Assembly: GCA_030627475.1 (NCBI GenBank)
Contig: DAOURZ010000121.1
Coordinates: 1-5,266, forward strand
Reading direction: 5' to 3'
From: Deltaproteobacteria bacterium
GTDB lineage: Bacteria; Desulfobacterota; Desulfobacteria; Desulfobacterales; ETH-SRB1
DNA length: 5,266 nucleotides
Shown here: positions 4,868 through 5,266 of the stretch, piece after piece
Layout: the number at the start of each line of letters is the position of its first letter
Numbering within the stretch: position 1 is the stretch's first letter
Position numbers and translations under genes: made by a program
The notes under the pieces: generated by a model
Seen by the model: only the letters and a program-made list of their open reading frames with translations
Databases searched by the model: none
What the model was told of the DNA's origin: nothing

Positions 4868-5239
4868 TTAATTCATTTCCTTTATTTGTTGCGTCAAAAT
4901 ATTAGTTTTACATCCCGGCATCAGGAACTTTGGATTTGACAAGGTGCCATGTAGATAAGCGCTTAATACATCTTCAACTTTACCGGATATCCCGGAGATT
5001 ATTTTAATTCCTGTGGACGTGAGTATCATTGAAAATGAACGTGAGATAGCACCGCAAATCAGTATATTCACTTTAAGATCCTGAATACGAAAACATCTTC
5101 GAGATAAATCCTTTTCGTAAAAATATGTTTTGAAACGCGCCAACTCATTCAGGTCTTTTGTATCAATAATCAAAAGCCTTGAGGCAGTATCAAAAACCGG
5201 CGAAACTTTATCATTCCATATCGGCACGGCAATTCTCAT
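4868..5239 (-). CDS. NifX/NifB-like (dinitrogenase iron-molybdenum cofactor family) protein, 123 aa
   Basis: First visible gene of the operon. It has the single-domain NifX/NifB-C/NafY-type fold that binds metal-sulfur cofactors: MRIAVPIWNDKVSPVFDTAS (1-20) is the typical N-terminus, followed by RRCFRI (47-52), LICGAISRSF (60-69), GIKIISGISGKVEDVLSAYL (77-96) and FLMPGCK (105-111). Cysteines 49, 62 and 110 could contact metal. In nitrogen fixers such proteins carry FeMo-cofactor precursors; stand-alone versions in anaerobes include the Mo-Cu orange protein, with which this may share only the fold. I chose the ATG at 5239 because family members normally begin M-[KR]-I-A-[VI]-P. No good ribosome site precedes it; GGTAG is about 12 bases away. 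The frame stays open to the edge, and a GTG at 5263 would add eight residues (MISVDNLP), so a longer start is possible. The operon promoter lies off-window. Confidence 0.88.
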   Translation of the reverse strand: MRIAVPIWNDKVSPVFDTASRLLIIDTKDLNELARFKTYFYEKDLSRRCFRIQDLKVNILICGAISRSFSMILTSTGIKIISGISGKVEDVLSAYLHGTLSNPKFLMPGCKTNILTQQIKEMN

Positions 5240-5266
5240 GGGAAGATTATCTACCGAAATCACTAT

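Noticed and set aside
1..5266. CRISPR array, tRNA, rRNA, insertion sequence or attachment site.
   Set aside because: No regularly spaced direct repeats, no cloverleaf or rRNA sequence, no transposase or integrase and no terminal inverted repeats were seen by eye.

Overview
The window reads as AT-rich chromosomal DNA from an anaerobic bacterium, most likely a sulfate-reducing or related deltaproteobacterium (Desulfobacterota). This is inferred from gene content: a NifX/NifB-like protein, a CGGC-domain protein and two MinD-type ATPases with inserted 8-iron ferredoxin domains form a combination I associate with strict anaerobes. No rRNA or other phylogenetic marker is present, so the assignment is not certain. 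All seven confident genes lie on the minus strand, so transcription runs from high to low coordinates.

Region A (about 5266 down to 2641) is a four-gene operon. In order of transcription it holds a NifX/NifB-like cofactor-binding protein (ATG at 5239; the frame stays open to the window edge), a small cysteine-rich CGGC-family protein starting one base after the previous stop, and two paralogous ferredoxin-ATPases (279 and 288 residues). The last two are separated by short spacers that resemble each other, as if gene and leader were duplicated together. The set recalls the orange protein (ORP) system of Desulfovibrio, in which MinD-like Fe-S ATPases accompany a NifX-family Mo-Cu protein. A reasonable inference is assembly or transfer of a metal-sulfur cofactor, with the ATPases as nucleotide- and redox-gated carriers and the other two proteins as cluster or metal binders.

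Region B (2640 to 2305) is a 336-bp gap. It holds the control region of the next gene and one speculative plus-strand mini-ORF at 2434-2544.

Region C (2304 to 1153) is a stand-alone AAA_14/DUF4143 ATPase of 383 residues. A perfect 10-bp inverted repeat lies immediately upstream, overlapping the possible -10 box and touching the ribosome binding site, which suggests tight regulation.

Region D (1152 to 1) contains a 216-bp spacer with a plausible promoter, a 144-residue conserved protein of unknown function, and 44 bp later the first 152 codons of an exported LolA-like outer-membrane lipoprotein-sorting protein that runs off the left edge. Those two genes are probably co-transcribed.
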